A stretch of 34,357 nucleotides of DNA. It comes from an uncultured Synergistales bacterium. Lineage in GTDB: Bacteria; Synergistota; Synergistia; Synergistales; Aminobacteriaceae. A model generated the notes under the pieces. It ran no database searches. It was not told where the DNA came from and saw only the letters and a program-made list of their open reading frames with translations. This document shows, one piece after another, positions 8,566-16,442 of this stretch. The DNA lies in contig CAJOEM010000015.1 of NCBI GenBank assembly GCA_905233725.1, positions 1 through 34,357 on the forward strand, read 5' to 3'. A program made the translations under genes and the position numbers. Numbering within the stretch: position 1 is the first letter of the stretch; each line of letters begins with the position of its first letter.

Positions 8566-8588
8566 GTTAATTAATTCCTCCGTTCGTG

Positions 8589-8616
8589 ATTATAAATTTC
8601 GAAATAATTATAGCAA
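8589..8616 (-). promoter_or_regulatory. Putative promoter of the rpiB-upp operon
   Basis: On the minus strand TTGCTA (8616-8611) and TATAAT (8594-8589) are separated by 16 nt, just upstream of the GGAGG ribosome site. A second TATAAT overlaps the -35 box (8612-8607). The sequence match is the only support. Confidence 0.45.
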
Positions 8617-8644
8617 TCTTGTGAATTTTTGCGAGAATTTTTGC

Positions 8645-8671
8645 TTGACAAATGCGCGAAATTATTATAAG
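8645..8671 (+). promoter_or_regulatory. Putative promoter of the flavodoxin gene
   Basis: A perfect TTGACA (8645-8650) is followed 15 nt later by TATAAG (8666-8671). This is 40-70 bp before the flavodoxin start and divergent from the rpiB-upp promoter. The spacer is a little short. Confidence 0.5.
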
Positions 8672-8714
8672 TTGTGCATATCAAACATATTTTTCTAACA
8701 GGAGCGAATTTATC

Positions 8715-9131
8715 ATGAAAGTTATAATCGTTTATTGGACAGGCGGCGGCAACACGGAAAAAATGGCTGGGGCAATCGCTGAAGGCGCAAAATCAAAGGG
8801 TGCAGAAGTCGTTTGCAAAAATGTTTCGGAAGCGTCAGTTGCGGAATTGTCTGGCTATGATGTCGTAGTTTTCGGTTCACCTGCAATGGGTGCTGAAGTT
8901 ATCGAAGAAGGCGAGATGGAACCGTTCTTCAGTGAGGCGTTACCCGGACTTGGCGGCAAGAAGGTCGCATTGTTTGGCTCGTATGACTGGGGCGATGGCG
9001 AGTGGCTCAGAACTTGGGAAGATCGCGTGAAAGATGGCGGCGCGAATTTCGTTGCGAGTGTTAAGGCGCATCTTGAACCCGATGATGATGCAATCGCTGA
9101 GTGCAAGGCGTTCGGTGCAAATTTAGCGTAA
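8715..9131 (+). CDS. Flavodoxin (short-chain)
   Basis: This 138-residue FMN electron carrier is the usual length for clostridial-type short-chain flavodoxins. The phosphate loop reads YWTGGGNTE at residues 7-15. The FMN-contacting loops follow: FGSPAMGAE near 56-64 and FGSYDWGDGEW near 89-99, whose aromatic residue would stack on the isoalloxazine ring. AGGAG (8700-8704) lies ten bases before ATG 8715; longer in-frame starts lie within the promoter region. It probably substitutes for ferredoxin in low-potential electron transfer, as flavodoxins commonly do under iron limitation, though no Fur-type operator could be recognised. It is monocistronic, divergent from the rpiB-upp operon and followed by tRNA-Gln. 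Confidence 0.93.
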   Translation: MKVIIVYWTGGGNTEKMAGAIAEGAKSKGAEVVCKNVSEASVAELSGYDVVVFGSPAMGAEVIEEGEMEPFFSEALPGLGGKKVALFGSYDWGDGEWLRTWEDRVKDGGANFVASVKAHLEPDDDAIAECKAFGANLA

Positions 9132-9138
9132 ATTTCCC

Positions 9139-9166
9139 TTGACAAATTTCCTGAACCTGATAAAAT
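9139..9166 (+). promoter_or_regulatory. Promoter of tRNA-Gln
   Basis: TTGACA (9139-9144), a 16-nt spacer and TAAAAT (9161-9166) lie about 45 nt upstream of the tRNA. This is a near-consensus sigma-70-type promoter that begins 8 nt after the flavodoxin stop codon. Confidence 0.65.
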
Positions 9167-9210
9167 CTCACACGTTGTGCAAATTCAGCACATAATAAAG
9201 ATTTAGAAGT

Positions 9211-9284
9211 TGGGGAATGGTGCAACGGCAGCACGTCTGACTCTGGATCAGGTAATCGGGGTTCGAATCCCTGTTCCCCAGCCA
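9211..9284 (+). tRNA. tRNA-Gln (anticodon CTG)
   Basis: The 74-nt cloverleaf starts with T, as glutamine tRNAs often do. The acceptor stem is TGGGGAA with TTCCCCA. The anticodon stem is TCTGA/TCAGG and the loop is CTCTGGA, with anticodon CTG at 9243-9245 for codon CAG. The T loop is TTCGAATC-like, the discriminator is G and CCA is encoded at 9282-9284. Confidence 0.95.
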
Positions 9285-9319
9285 ATTTCATAAGAATTAA
9301 GATTACGGAAGAAAATACT

Positions 9320-9370
9320 CCCTGTTTTAGAATTAAATGTTAAGTCACGAAATTCTGAAGCAGGGTTTTT
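9320..9370 (+). terminator. Strong Rho-independent terminator after tRNA-Gln
   Basis: A 15-bp stem pairs CCCTGTTTTAGAATT (9320-9334) with AATTCTGAAGCAGGG (9351-9365), allowing G-T pairs, and is followed directly by TTTTT. It separates tRNA-Gln from the symporter gene. Confidence 0.85.
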
Positions 9371-9425
9371 GATTCTGGAAATTTTCAATTCGAAAGTCCG
9401 AAAGTGCGAAAGGTTGTGAACGTTT

Positions 9426-10796
9426 TTGTTTATATTTATCGTTGCGTATGCGCTGTTGCTGGTGATTGTCGGAGCGTTGATCGGCCGTCGTGTGAAGAGT
9501 GCGTCAGATTTTTTTGTCGCGGGAAGAAATCTGAACTCAGGCATGTTATTCACAACGTTGATTGCTGCGAATTTGGGAGCAGGTTCAACAGTTGGCGTTA
9601 CGGCGTTGGCTTGGCAATATGGCGTGTCGGCATGGTGGTGGATTGGCAGTGCCGGAATCGGTTCGATGATTCTTGCGTTTCTGGTTGGCCCGAAGATTTG
9701 GCGGATTGCGCGTGAGAAGAATTTTTATACGCTCAGCGATTATCTTGATGACAGGTACAGCAAAATTTTCTCGGGAATATTATCGCTTATGATGTCCGTG
9801 GGAACGTTGGCGTTATTCTCTGGACAGTTACTCGGCATCGCGTGGATTTTGGAAGTCGCAGCCGGTGTCCCGAAAAATTTCGGCGTAATCGCAGGCGCAT
9901 TTGTCACGACGATTTATTTCGCAGCAGGCGGATTATTATCGAGCGCAGTTGTGAATATAATCGAAGTTGCTGTAATTTTGGCTGGATTTGTTATTGCGCT
10001 GCCGTTCGTCTGGAATTTCACAGGAGGCGTTGAGGGAATAATTTCGCGCGTTAGTAATCCGGAATATTTCGAGATTTTCGGAATGGGTTCGACCGCGATA
10101 ATTGGCTATATCGTTATGCTTGTACCGTCGTTTTTCATATCGCCAGGCTTAATCGGGAAAGTTTTTGCTGCTCGTGATGAACGTGCGATTAAGATTGGAA
10201 CTTCGCTGAATGGACTTGTGCAGTTGATTTTCGCGGCGATCCCGGTTGTGATTGGCATGTGTGCGTATGCGTGTTTTCCTGAATTGTCGAACAAAGATCT
10301 TGCGTTGCCGATTGCGATGAAAAATATGATGCCGATGTTTATAGCGTCTGCTGCGTTGGCGGCGATTTTTGCGGCGGAAGTCAGTACGGCTGATACGGTT
10401 CTGTACATGTTAGCCGGAGCTTTAACAAATGATATTTACAAGAGATTTATTAATCCTAGGATTTCGGATAAAAAATTGCTGTTTGCGTCACGAATTGTCA
10501 GCGTAATTTCAGGAATTATCGGCGTGATTCTTGCGTTACAACTTGAGAGCATAATTTCTGCGTTGACGATTTTTTATTCACTTATGAGCGTTTCACTTGC
10601 TGCACCGTTGATATTCGGCTTGTTCACGAAGCGCGCGTCGAATTTTGCAGCGATTTGTTCGGCTTTGTGCGGAATTTCTGTCACACTATTCATGACGTTC
10701 GGAAAAATCCAGATTGCGAATCTCAACGCTACGACTTGCGGAATAATTGTCTCGTTTGTGATTATGTCGCTGTCATGTATAATCAGGCAAAAATAG
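9426..10796 (+). CDS. Sodium:solute symporter family (SSS) transporter
   Basis: This 456-residue inner-membrane protein has about 12-13 hydrophobic segments. Near residues 315-335 it carries the SSS signature EVSTADTVLYMLAGAL, whose Ser-Thr-Ala-Asp run forms part of the Na2 sodium site. Early motifs SASDFFVAGRNL and ANLGAGSTVG are also typical. The family couples Na+ entry to uptake of sugars, amino acids, nucleosides or carboxylates. Here uridine phosphorylase starts 19 bp downstream, so a nucleoside is the best guess. The start is a TTG with AAGG about 12 nt upstream; no ATG or GTG near it is in frame. Three CGAAAG repeats lie in the leader at 9391-9413. Confidence 0.88.
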   Translation: MFIFIVAYALLLVIVGALIGRRVKSASDFFVAGRNLNSGMLFTTLIAANLGAGSTVGVTALAWQYGVSAWWWIGSAGIGSMILAFLVGPKIWRIAREKNFYTLSDYLDDRYSKIFSGILSLMMSVGTLALFSGQLLGIAWILEVAAGVPKNFGVIAGAFVTTIYFAAGGLLSSAVVNIIEVAVILAGFVIALPFVWNFTGGVEGIISRVSNPEYFEIFGMGSTAIIGYIVMLVPSFFISPGLIGKVFAARDERAIKIGTSLNGLVQLIFAAIPVVIGMCAYACFPELSNKDLALPIAMKNMMPMFIASAALAAIFAAEVSTADTVLYMLAGALTNDIYKRFINPRISDKKLLFASRIVSVISGIIGVILALQLESIISALTIFYSLMSVSLAAPLIFGLFTKRASNFAAICSALCGISVTLFMTFGKIQIANLNATTCGIIVSFVIMSLSCIIRQK

Positions 10797-10815
10797 TATA
10801 GTAAGGTGTGATTTC

Positions 10816-11610
10816 ATGGCGAGTTGGCAATCAAATTCTGAGAAGCCTGCGATGGAAAATAATTTGCAGTATCACATTCAGTGCAAAAACGGAGACGTTA
10901 GCAAATATGTTTTGCTGCCGGGAGACCCTGAGCGTGTGAATGACATCGCGAATGAATGGCAAGAGGCGAAATTTATAGCGAATAATCGTGAGTTCAGAAC
11001 TTTCTCGGGGAAATTTTTCGGAGTTGATATTAGCGCGTGTTCGACGGGAATTGGCGGTGCGAGTGCTGCGATTGCTGTAGAGGAACTTGCTAATCTCGGA
11101 GCTGATACGTTTATTCGCATTGGCACGTGTGGAGCGATTCAGGAAAATATAACGTGCGGAGACTTGATAATTTGTTCGGGAGCTATGCGCCAGGATTCTA
11201 CGAGCGAAGATTACGTTGACTTGTCTTATCCGGCGATTGCTAATCACGAAATAATTTCCGCGCTGATTGCTGCGTGCGAAAAACTTGGCGTGAAATATCA
11301 TGTCGGAATCTCTTGCACAACAGCATCGTTTCATTGCGGACAAGCTCGTCACGGCTTCAGGAATTATTCACAGAGCAAATTCGAGAACAAGATTCGCGAT
11401 TTACAAGCTGCCGGCGTTCTGAATTTCGAGATGGAAGCTGCTACGATTCTGACGCTTGCTGGCATTTACGGCTTGAGAGCAGGCGCGATTTTCACGGTTG
11501 TAGCTGATCGCAACAGGAACGAGTTCAGATATTCAGGCGTTGATTTGAGCATTCGTGCAGCAAATGAGGCTGTAAAAATTCTGGCTTCGTGCGATAATAA
11601 TGCGAAATAA
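10816..11610 (+). CDS. udp: Uridine phosphorylase
   Basis: It cleaves uridine with phosphate to uracil and ribose-1-phosphate. The 264-residue protein is of the NP-I nucleoside phosphorylase family. Visible motifs are LPGDPERV (34-41), STGIGG (76-81), IRIGTCGA (100-107, with phosphate-binding R101 and T104) and NFEMEAAT (203-210, ribose-binding Glu-Met-Glu). GQAR at 175-178 supplies Q176 and R178, matching the uracil-recognising Gln166/Arg168 pair of E. coli Udp, so a pyrimidine substrate is more likely than a purine. AAGGTG lies seven bases before ATG 10816; ATG 10852 is an alternative. It is in an apparent operon with the upstream symporter and downstream hpt. Confidence 0.9.
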   Translation: MASWQSNSEKPAMENNLQYHIQCKNGDVSKYVLLPGDPERVNDIANEWQEAKFIANNREFRTFSGKFFGVDISACSTGIGGASAAIAVEELANLGADTFIRIGTCGAIQENITCGDLIICSGAMRQDSTSEDYVDLSYPAIANHEIISALIAACEKLGVKYHVGISCTTASFHCGQARHGFRNYSQSKFENKIRDLQAAGVLNFEMEAATILTLAGIYGLRAGAIFTVVADRNRNEFRYSGVDLSIRAANEAVKILASCDNNAK

Positions 11611-11635
11611 TTTCAGAACGGAGATTTTGCTAAAC

Positions 11636-12187
11636 ATGGAATACAAACTCGACAAGATAATGATTTCGCGTGAGGAAATTTCGGCGAGAGTTAAGGAAAT
11701 TGCGGCGGAAATTGTGAAGGATAACGGCATGGACAACGAGCTTGTTGTCGTGGGAATTTTGACGGGAGCGGCTGTGTTTCTGACGGATTTGGTTCGTGAA
11801 TTGCCCGAAGATATGAACGTAAAAATCGATTTCATGTCCGTAGCATCGTACGGCAACGAGATGAAGAGCAGCGGCGTTGTGAGAATTTATCACGATTTGA
11901 AGAACAGCATCGAAGGCAAAAACGTTATCGTAGTCGAAGATATTGTCGATTCAGGCTTGACGCTCTCACACCTGCTGAAACTTTTGGAAGGCAGGCACCC
12001 GTCATCGCTGAAAGTTTGCGTTTTGCTGGATAAATATTCTCGACGCGAGACCGAAGTCAAACTGGATTATTGCGGCTTCCAAGTTCCGGACGAATTTGTA
12101 GTTGGCTACGGGCTTGATTACGCCGGCAAATGGCGACACTTGAAAGATATTAAGACGCTCGTTCCAATCGAAGCCGAAGCGAAATAA
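11636..12187 (+). CDS. hpt: Hypoxanthine phosphoribosyltransferase
   Basis: It salvages hypoxanthine, and usually guanine, to IMP and GMP using PRPP. The 183-residue length is typical. The PRPP-binding motif is VVEDIVDSGLT at residues 99-109, containing the acidic pair E101-D102 and catalytic D105. The flexible loop SYGNE lies at 71-75, and VVGILTGA near 38-45 forms the pyrophosphate loop. I prefer ATG 11636, with GGAG 12-13 nt upstream, because it gives the standard N terminus. The longer in-frame ATG at 11600 overlaps the end of udp. It completes a symporter-udp-hpt salvage operon and is followed by a terminator-like hairpin. Confidence 0.92.
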   Translation: MEYKLDKIMISREEISARVKEIAAEIVKDNGMDNELVVVGILTGAAVFLTDLVRELPEDMNVKIDFMSVASYGNEMKSSGVVRIYHDLKNSIEGKNVIVVEDIVDSGLTLSHLLKLLEGRHPSSLKVCVLLDKYSRRETEVKLDYCGFQVPDEFVVGYGLDYAGKWRHLKDIKTLVPIEAEAK

Positions 12188-12205
12188 CTCGAAAATTTTC
12201 GAAGT

Positions 12206-12250
12206 CCCCCGTTGTTATGTTGCGTTATGTTTCATAATTCGGGGGATTTA
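12206..12250 (+). terminator. Terminator-like hairpin after hpt
   Basis: CCCCCG (12206-12211) pairs with CGGGGG (12240-12245) and an inner TTATG/CATAA stem extends it. The following ATTTATT is only moderately T-rich. A 12-nt palindrome, CGAAAATTTTCG, precedes it at 12190-12201. Confidence 0.6.
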
Positions 12251-12255
12251 TTCGG

Positions 12256-12285
12256 TTGTATGTATTACTTGAAAATCGTTATAAA
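12256..12285 (+). promoter_or_regulatory. Putative promoter of the SGNH/MBOAT pair
   Basis: TTGTAT (12256-12261) and TATAAA (12280-12285) are 18 nt apart. They lie after the hpt terminator and overlap the AAAGGAG ribosome site (12283-12289). The short distance to the TTG start makes this uncertain. Confidence 0.3.
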
Positions 12286-12300
12286 GGAGTATTGATTATT

Positions 12301-13329
12301 TTGAAATCTTTTGAGTATAATGGTCATCGGTCGTGGGGGTATTTGTGTCTCAAAATTCTAGTATCTGGTATTCTTGCGTTAATAATTCTTACATTACTCT
12401 GTAAAATTTACGATGATCCGCCACAACATCACATCAACTTAGACGGTGTAACTGATAGAATATTTGCCCCATATCGCCGCTATTTTTGCTTTCAGGAAGG
12501 CTTCTCAGTCGGAAAAACAAATAACGAAGGTTACAATAACACGTTTGATTTTGAAAAGGGAATGTCTCTTGATGTTTTGTTGATGGGTTCTTCACACATG
12601 GAAGCGTTTGGGGTTATGCAGGACGAGAACACTGCAAATTTGTTGGGTGAGTTCGCAAATGAAAGAGTCTATAATATCGGGGTATCCGGACATTTTTTCC
12701 CTACATGTGCTAGTAATCTCAAAGCAGCACTAAGGAAATATGCGCCCTCGAAATTTGTAATCATAGAAATTATGAATCTCAGTTTCACAGACGAAACATT
12801 TGCAAGTATCATAAATCATACTTTCCCTCACATTGACGGAGCTGTAGGTACAAGGAATCCGTTACGCGAGTTTATGCGTGAGAATCCGTATATATATCGC
12901 GCTTACTTAAATATATTTCATTTTCTACCAAATAAATTCCCAACACAGGATTACTCTTCGTTCAGTCAAAACAATCCCGAATTACTCGCAAAAGTTCTCG
13001 CACAAATGAGCGACACGCTTTCACAATCTAAGTCCGGCGCAAGATTGATAATTGCCTATCACCCGCCAGTTTCGCTAAATCTCGATGGAAGTCTGAAGAT
13101 AGAATCTGATCCGCAAGTATCGCGACAATTTTCTGAGTTATGCGAACAAAACGGAATTTACTTTCTCGACATGAGCGAGCGTTTCCTGAGTGAGTACGCA
13201 AAAGATTACACGCTGCCCTACGGATTCATTAATACATCGGTTGCAAGCGGTCACTTGAACAGATACGGGCACAGAATGTTCGCTGAAGAGATATACAAGT
13301 TAATGCAGAGAATCGAGGCGCAATCATGA
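12301..13329 (+). CDS. Membrane-anchored SGNH hydrolase-like protein, partner of the MBOAT acyltransferase
   Basis: The 342-residue protein has one N-terminal membrane segment (about 13-34) and an extracytoplasmic domain. VLLMGSSHMEAFG at 92-104 resembles SGNH block I, with S97 or S98 as candidate nucleophile. Near the C terminus GHLNRYGHRMFAEE resembles the block V histidine. Such proteins paired with MBOAT enzymes (AlgX/AlgJ, PatB, DltD-like) transfer or remove acetyl groups on exported polysaccharide, and that is my inference here. TTG 12301 fits the AAAGGAG at 12283-12289; in-frame TTGs at 12292 and 12256 are less likely. It overlaps the MBOAT start by ATGA. The first part of the gene looks more AT-rich in codon choice than its neighbours. 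Confidence 0.75.
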   Translation: MKSFEYNGHRSWGYLCLKILVSGILALIILTLLCKIYDDPPQHHINLDGVTDRIFAPYRRYFCFQEGFSVGKTNNEGYNNTFDFEKGMSLDVLLMGSSHMEAFGVMQDENTANLLGEFANERVYNIGVSGHFFPTCASNLKAALRKYAPSKFVIIEIMNLSFTDETFASIINHTFPHIDGAVGTRNPLREFMRENPYIYRAYLNIFHFLPNKFPTQDYSSFSQNNPELLAKVLAQMSDTLSQSKSGARLIIAYHPPVSLNLDGSLKIESDPQVSRQFSELCEQNGIYFLDMSERFLSEYAKDYTLPYGFINTSVASGHLNRYGHRMFAEEIYKLMQRIEAQS

Positions 13330-14702
13330 TATTCACATCGCCGGTTTTCGTATTGTTCTTTCTCGCAGTATTTTTCGTGACGTTGGCAATTCAGAAATTC
13401 GCGAATGACAGAGCAAAATATATTTTCCTGTTAAGTGCGAGCTATTTTTTCTATGGCTGGTGGGATTGGAGATTTTGTTTCCTGCTGTTATTCGTTACGT
13501 TGATGTCGTATGTTACGGCTATGAACTCTCGAAAGAAATTCGCGTATATTCTCGGAGTCGCGATCCCGTTAATCGTTCTGGGGATTTTCAAGTACTGCAA
13601 TTTCTTCCTGGATTCGCTTGCGTTGCTGACCGGTCGTGAATTTATGAGCTTGCAAATAATTCTGCCGGTTGGGATTTCGTTCTACACGTTTCAGGCGTTG
13701 AGCTATGTTATAGACGTTCACCGTGGGAAAATTCCTGTTGAAAGAGATTTCGTGAAACTCGCGTTATATATCAGCTTTTTTCCACAGTTAGTCGCCGGAC
13801 CGATTGTCAGAGCTTCGGATTTTCTGCCGCAATTAAACGAGTCCGGGCGAAAAATTACGCTTCAGAATTTCACGATTGGCGTGCAGATTATAGCGATGGG
13901 ATTTTTCAAGAAGATTGTGCTTGCGGATCATATTTCGGTTTTTGTTGACGATGTGTTTCGTGTGCCAGTTGCGTTTCATTGGGCGACGATAATTCTAGCG
14001 GTCGTGTCGTATTCGTTGCAGATATATTTCGATTTCTCGGGTTACTCGGATATAGCGACGGGTTGCGCAAAATGTTTGGGCTATGATTTCGTTATGAATT
14101 TCAATTTGCCTTATATTTCGCGAAGTGTTACGGAATTTTGGAGACGCTGGCATATTTCGCTGTCTGGTTGGCTGCGAGATTACCTGTACATTCCGATTGG
14201 CGGCAACAGGCTTGGTAAATTTCGGCAGCTTGTGAATATCATGATTACCATGTTGCTTGGGGGATTATGGCACGGTGCGAATTGGACGTTTGTATTCTGG
14301 GGAGGATTGAATGGCTTGGCGTTGTGTCTTGAGAAAATTTTCGCGCGTAAAAAATCTGCTCCAGGAAATTTCGTTACGTTTAGCTTTATCTCGTTCACAT
14401 GGATATTTTTCAGGGCAGAGAATTTTGTCAAGGCATGGCAAGTCATCACAGGAATATTCACGTTTCAGGACGGAATCTCGCAGCCGTTTTTCTGGTCATT
14501 CTTCGCGATTGTGATTCTGGCAGTTTCGCAAATCGTCGCAACCGTGAAATCCCGCCGTGAAAATTCGAGCGTCGTAACAGGATTTTGCCCAATCATGAAT
14601 CTCAACACAATCACAGGCTTAACAACATTTTTTGTATTCGTCGGGATAATTCTGGGACTTGCGTTCACTGGTGAGAATCCGTTCGTGTATTTCCAGTTTT
14701 GA
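13326..14702 (+). CDS. MBOAT family O-acyltransferase (AlgI/DltB type)
   Basis: The 458-residue polytopic membrane protein has the full MBOAT core: YFDFSGYSDIATG (234-246), EFWRRWHISLSGWLRDYLYI (270-289, with H276) and LGGLWHGANWTF (311-322), where H316 is the predicted catalytic histidine. AlgI, PatA and DltB use an acyl donor on the cytoplasmic side and pass the group outwards to a polymer or carrier. The start codon overlaps the stop of the SGNH gene (ATGA), showing translational coupling and joint function. No glycosyltransferase or alginate genes are adjacent, so the acceptor polymer is unknown; the TagO/WecB/CapA products about 6 kb away are one possibility. Confidence 0.9.
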   Translation: MIFTSPVFVLFFLAVFFVTLAIQKFANDRAKYIFLLSASYFFYGWWDWRFCFLLLFVTLMSYVTAMNSRKKFAYILGVAIPLIVLGIFKYCNFFLDSLALLTGREFMSLQIILPVGISFYTFQALSYVIDVHRGKIPVERDFVKLALYISFFPQLVAGPIVRASDFLPQLNESGRKITLQNFTIGVQIIAMGFFKKIVLADHISVFVDDVFRVPVAFHWATIILAVVSYSLQIYFDFSGYSDIATGCAKCLGYDFVMNFNLPYISRSVTEFWRRWHISLSGWLRDYLYIPIGGNRLGKFRQLVNIMITMLLGGLWHGANWTFVFWGGLNGLALCLEKIFARKKSAPGNFVTFSFISFTWIFFRAENFVKAWQVITGIFTFQDGISQPFFWSFFAIVILAVSQIVATVKSRRENSSVVTGFCPIMNLNTITGLTTFFVFVGIILGLAFTGENPFVYFQF

Positions 14703-14852
14703 TATATAAATTAAAGGTGGGCTGACACCTAAAAAATCCGAAATACTCGCCGAACATATGTGTCGGTCGTTGGCAGTCAACAGAAAAAACTGTGTTCTTG
14801 CCGGATATTTTTGCCGGTGGCTGGCGGACAGCAGAAAAATCAGTCACTCATC
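14703..14852. repeat. Gene-free segment with two imperfect direct repeats
   Basis: No convincing gene is present. A copy of about 29 nt starting at 14761 (TGTCGGTCGTTGGC, then CAGAAAAA) recurs at about 14812 (TGCCGGTGGCTGGC, then CAGAAAAA) with roughly 23 of 29 positions equal. GCCGG also occurs on both sides of ATATTTTT at 14799-14816. A small hairpin AGGTG/CACCT lies at 14715-14730. The composition is unlike the flanking genes. It could be a unit of a dispersed repeat family. Confidence 0.45.
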
Positions 14853-14893
14853 AAAGGGGAGTATAGTACACTGTGGTGTATTTGCTCCCTTTT
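14853..14893. terminator. Strong stem-loop, possible bidirectional terminator
   Basis: AAAGGGGAGTA (14853-14863) pairs with TGCTCCCTTTT (14883-14893) over 11 bp with G-T pairs. An inner TACAC/GTGTA stem is closed by a TGTG loop. A-rich and T-rich arms allow termination in both directions. It may end the MBOAT transcript or be part of the neighbouring repeat element. Confidence 0.55.
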
Positions 14894-14913
14894 GAAATTT
14901 CAGGAGGATTAAT

Positions 14914-15220
14914 GTGCCAAAATGGTTGGTAATTACGGTTCAGGTAAATCTTTTTTATGGACGGAAAAATTAGCAGGCACCGTACATGATATGCCTGCAT
15001 GGGATTTATTAGAGAAAATAATTATTACATTCCTAATACTGCACTTAGAGAAGATATTAGAGATATAACGTCGCAGCTTCCCAGTAGGATTCTTGCAATT
15101 TTCAGAAAAGCTACAACTCAAAAATTATATTGCTCAAAACCATGTTATGCAGCAAAGAATGTTGATATTTCGTCCATATTGCAAACAAACGATCTGAGAC
15201 AAAAATTCGAACAGACTTAG
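14914..15220 (+). pseudogene. Frameshifted remnant of a small gene with a P-loop-like N terminus
   Basis: AGGAGG (14902-14907) precedes GTG 14914 at good spacing, but that frame closes after 19 codons. The next frame, opening at ATG 14922, reads MVGNYGSGKSFL, a Walker A-like GxxGxGKS, and stops after 48 codons. A third frame from about 14999 to the TAG at 15220 has 73 codons, including EDIRDITSQLPSRIL. Restoring one A in the AAAA run near 14920 would join the ribosome site to the P-loop frame. A second shift near 15015 would join the last frame, giving about 95-100 residues. Codons such as AGA, ATA and TTA are common, unlike the neighbours. The end overlaps the argD stop on the other strand. 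I cannot assign a family. Confidence 0.4.
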
Positions 15221-16380
15221 CAGGCTTTCGCGATAATTTCCGCAGCTTTCTGCAATAATTCCAACGGTGTGTTAATCGGCGGTAAAAGTCTGATTCTGTC
15301 CTTGGCTGTCAGAGCTAAAACCCCGTTCTTGATGCATTCGTCTACAACTTCGCGCGCAGGTTTCGTAGGTTTCAGACCGATCATCAAGCCCATTCCAGTG
15401 ACTTGTTCGATATTTGACTGCTTCGAGAAATATTCGTGCAAAATTCTCCCGTTCTCGCGGACTTGCGCTAATAATTCGTCGCTGATTCTTGAGAGAATAT
15501 TACACGCTCCTGCACACACAACAGGATTTCCTCCAAATGTCGAGCCGTTATCACCGTGTCCGAAAACATCCTGAACTTTCTCGCTGAGTAACGTTGCCCC
15601 GATTGGCAGTCCTCCGCCCAAACCCTTAGCTGTTGAGATAATATCCGGCTGCAAATCGTAGTTCATGTACGCGAATAATTTTCCGGTGCGTCCGTTTCCA
15701 GTTTGAACTTCATCAACGCCGAGCAAAATATTTTTCTCACGCACGAAATTTTTTAGCTCATCGACGTAATTTTTTTCGAGCGCAATCACTCCGCCTTCGC
15801 CCTGAATACACTCGATTATAACGGCTGCGATTTTTGTTTTTGCTGCGAGTTCTTCGAGTTCGGAAATATTCCCTGCTTCGACATGAGCAAATCCCGGCGT
15901 TAATGGCTGGTATAACTCGTGATAATGATCCTGACCGGTTGCTGCGAGTGCTGTTAGAGTTCGTCCGTGAAAACTGTTCTTGAGCGTAACGATTGTGAAA
16001 TATTCTGAGCCACGAGTTTCTGCTGCAAATTTTCTCGCGACTTTGAACATGCATTCGTTTGCTTCAGCTCCGGAATTTGAGAAGAACGTTTTTGCGAGAC
16101 CGGATTTTTCACTAAGCATTTTCGCAAGTTTTACGCACGGTTCGTTGTAATAGAGATTCGACGTGTGCTGAATTTTCCCGAGTTGTTCGATTACCGCGGA
16201 TTTCCATTCGGCATCATTTGCACCGAAAAGATTCACGCCAATTCCGCTGCCCATGTCGATATATTCTTTGCCGTCAGAATCTTTCAAGAGCGAGCCATTC
16301 CCTGAAACTAGCGCGATTTTGTAACGGTCATAAGTATTTGCTATGTATTGCGAATCTAATTCCTGAAGATTATTATTCAT
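15217..16380 (-). CDS. argD: Acetylornithine/succinyldiaminopimelate-type aminotransferase
   Basis: The 387-residue fold-type I class III PLP aminotransferase probably converts N-acetylglutamate semialdehyde to N-acetylornithine. Landmarks are SNSGAEANE (101-109), FHGRT (137-141), the PLP-phosphate region IECIQGEGG (189-197), GVDEVQTGNGRTGKLFA with D223 (221-237), and the Schiff-base lysine K252 in STAKGLGGG. ATG 16380 is preceded by AAGGAG at a 6-nt spacing; a longer in-frame reading to 16428 has no ribosome site. No other arginine genes are nearby, so related omega-aminotransferase substrates cannot be excluded. It is divergent from ruvX. Confidence 0.88.
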   Translation of the reverse strand: MNNNLQELDSQYIANTYDRYKIALVSGNGSLLKDSDGKEYIDMGSGIGVNLFGANDAEWKSAVIEQLGKIQHTSNLYYNEPCVKLAKMLSEKSGLAKTFFSNSGAEANECMFKVARKFAAETRGSEYFTIVTLKNSFHGRTLTALAATGQDHYHELYQPLTPGFAHVEAGNISELEELAAKTKIAAVIIECIQGEGGVIALEKNYVDELKNFVREKNILLGVDEVQTGNGRTGKLFAYMNYDLQPDIISTAKGLGGGLPIGATLLSEKVQDVFGHGDNGSTFGGNPVVCAGACNILSRISDELLAQVRENGRILHEYFSKQSNIEQVTGMGLMIGLKPTKPAREVVDECIKNGVLALTAKDRIRLLPPINTPLELLQKAAEIIAKAC

Positions 16381-16442
16381 GTATAACTCCTTTTCAAATT
16401 TGAGAATTTCTAAAGCATTATAACGCATAAATGGGGGATTTC

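Noticed and set aside
14665-14847. 60-codon minus-strand frame through the imperfect repeats
   Set aside because: Its apparent internal repetition follows from the DNA repeats. It has no ribosome site and overlaps the MBOAT stop, so it is treated as repeat sequence and not a gene.
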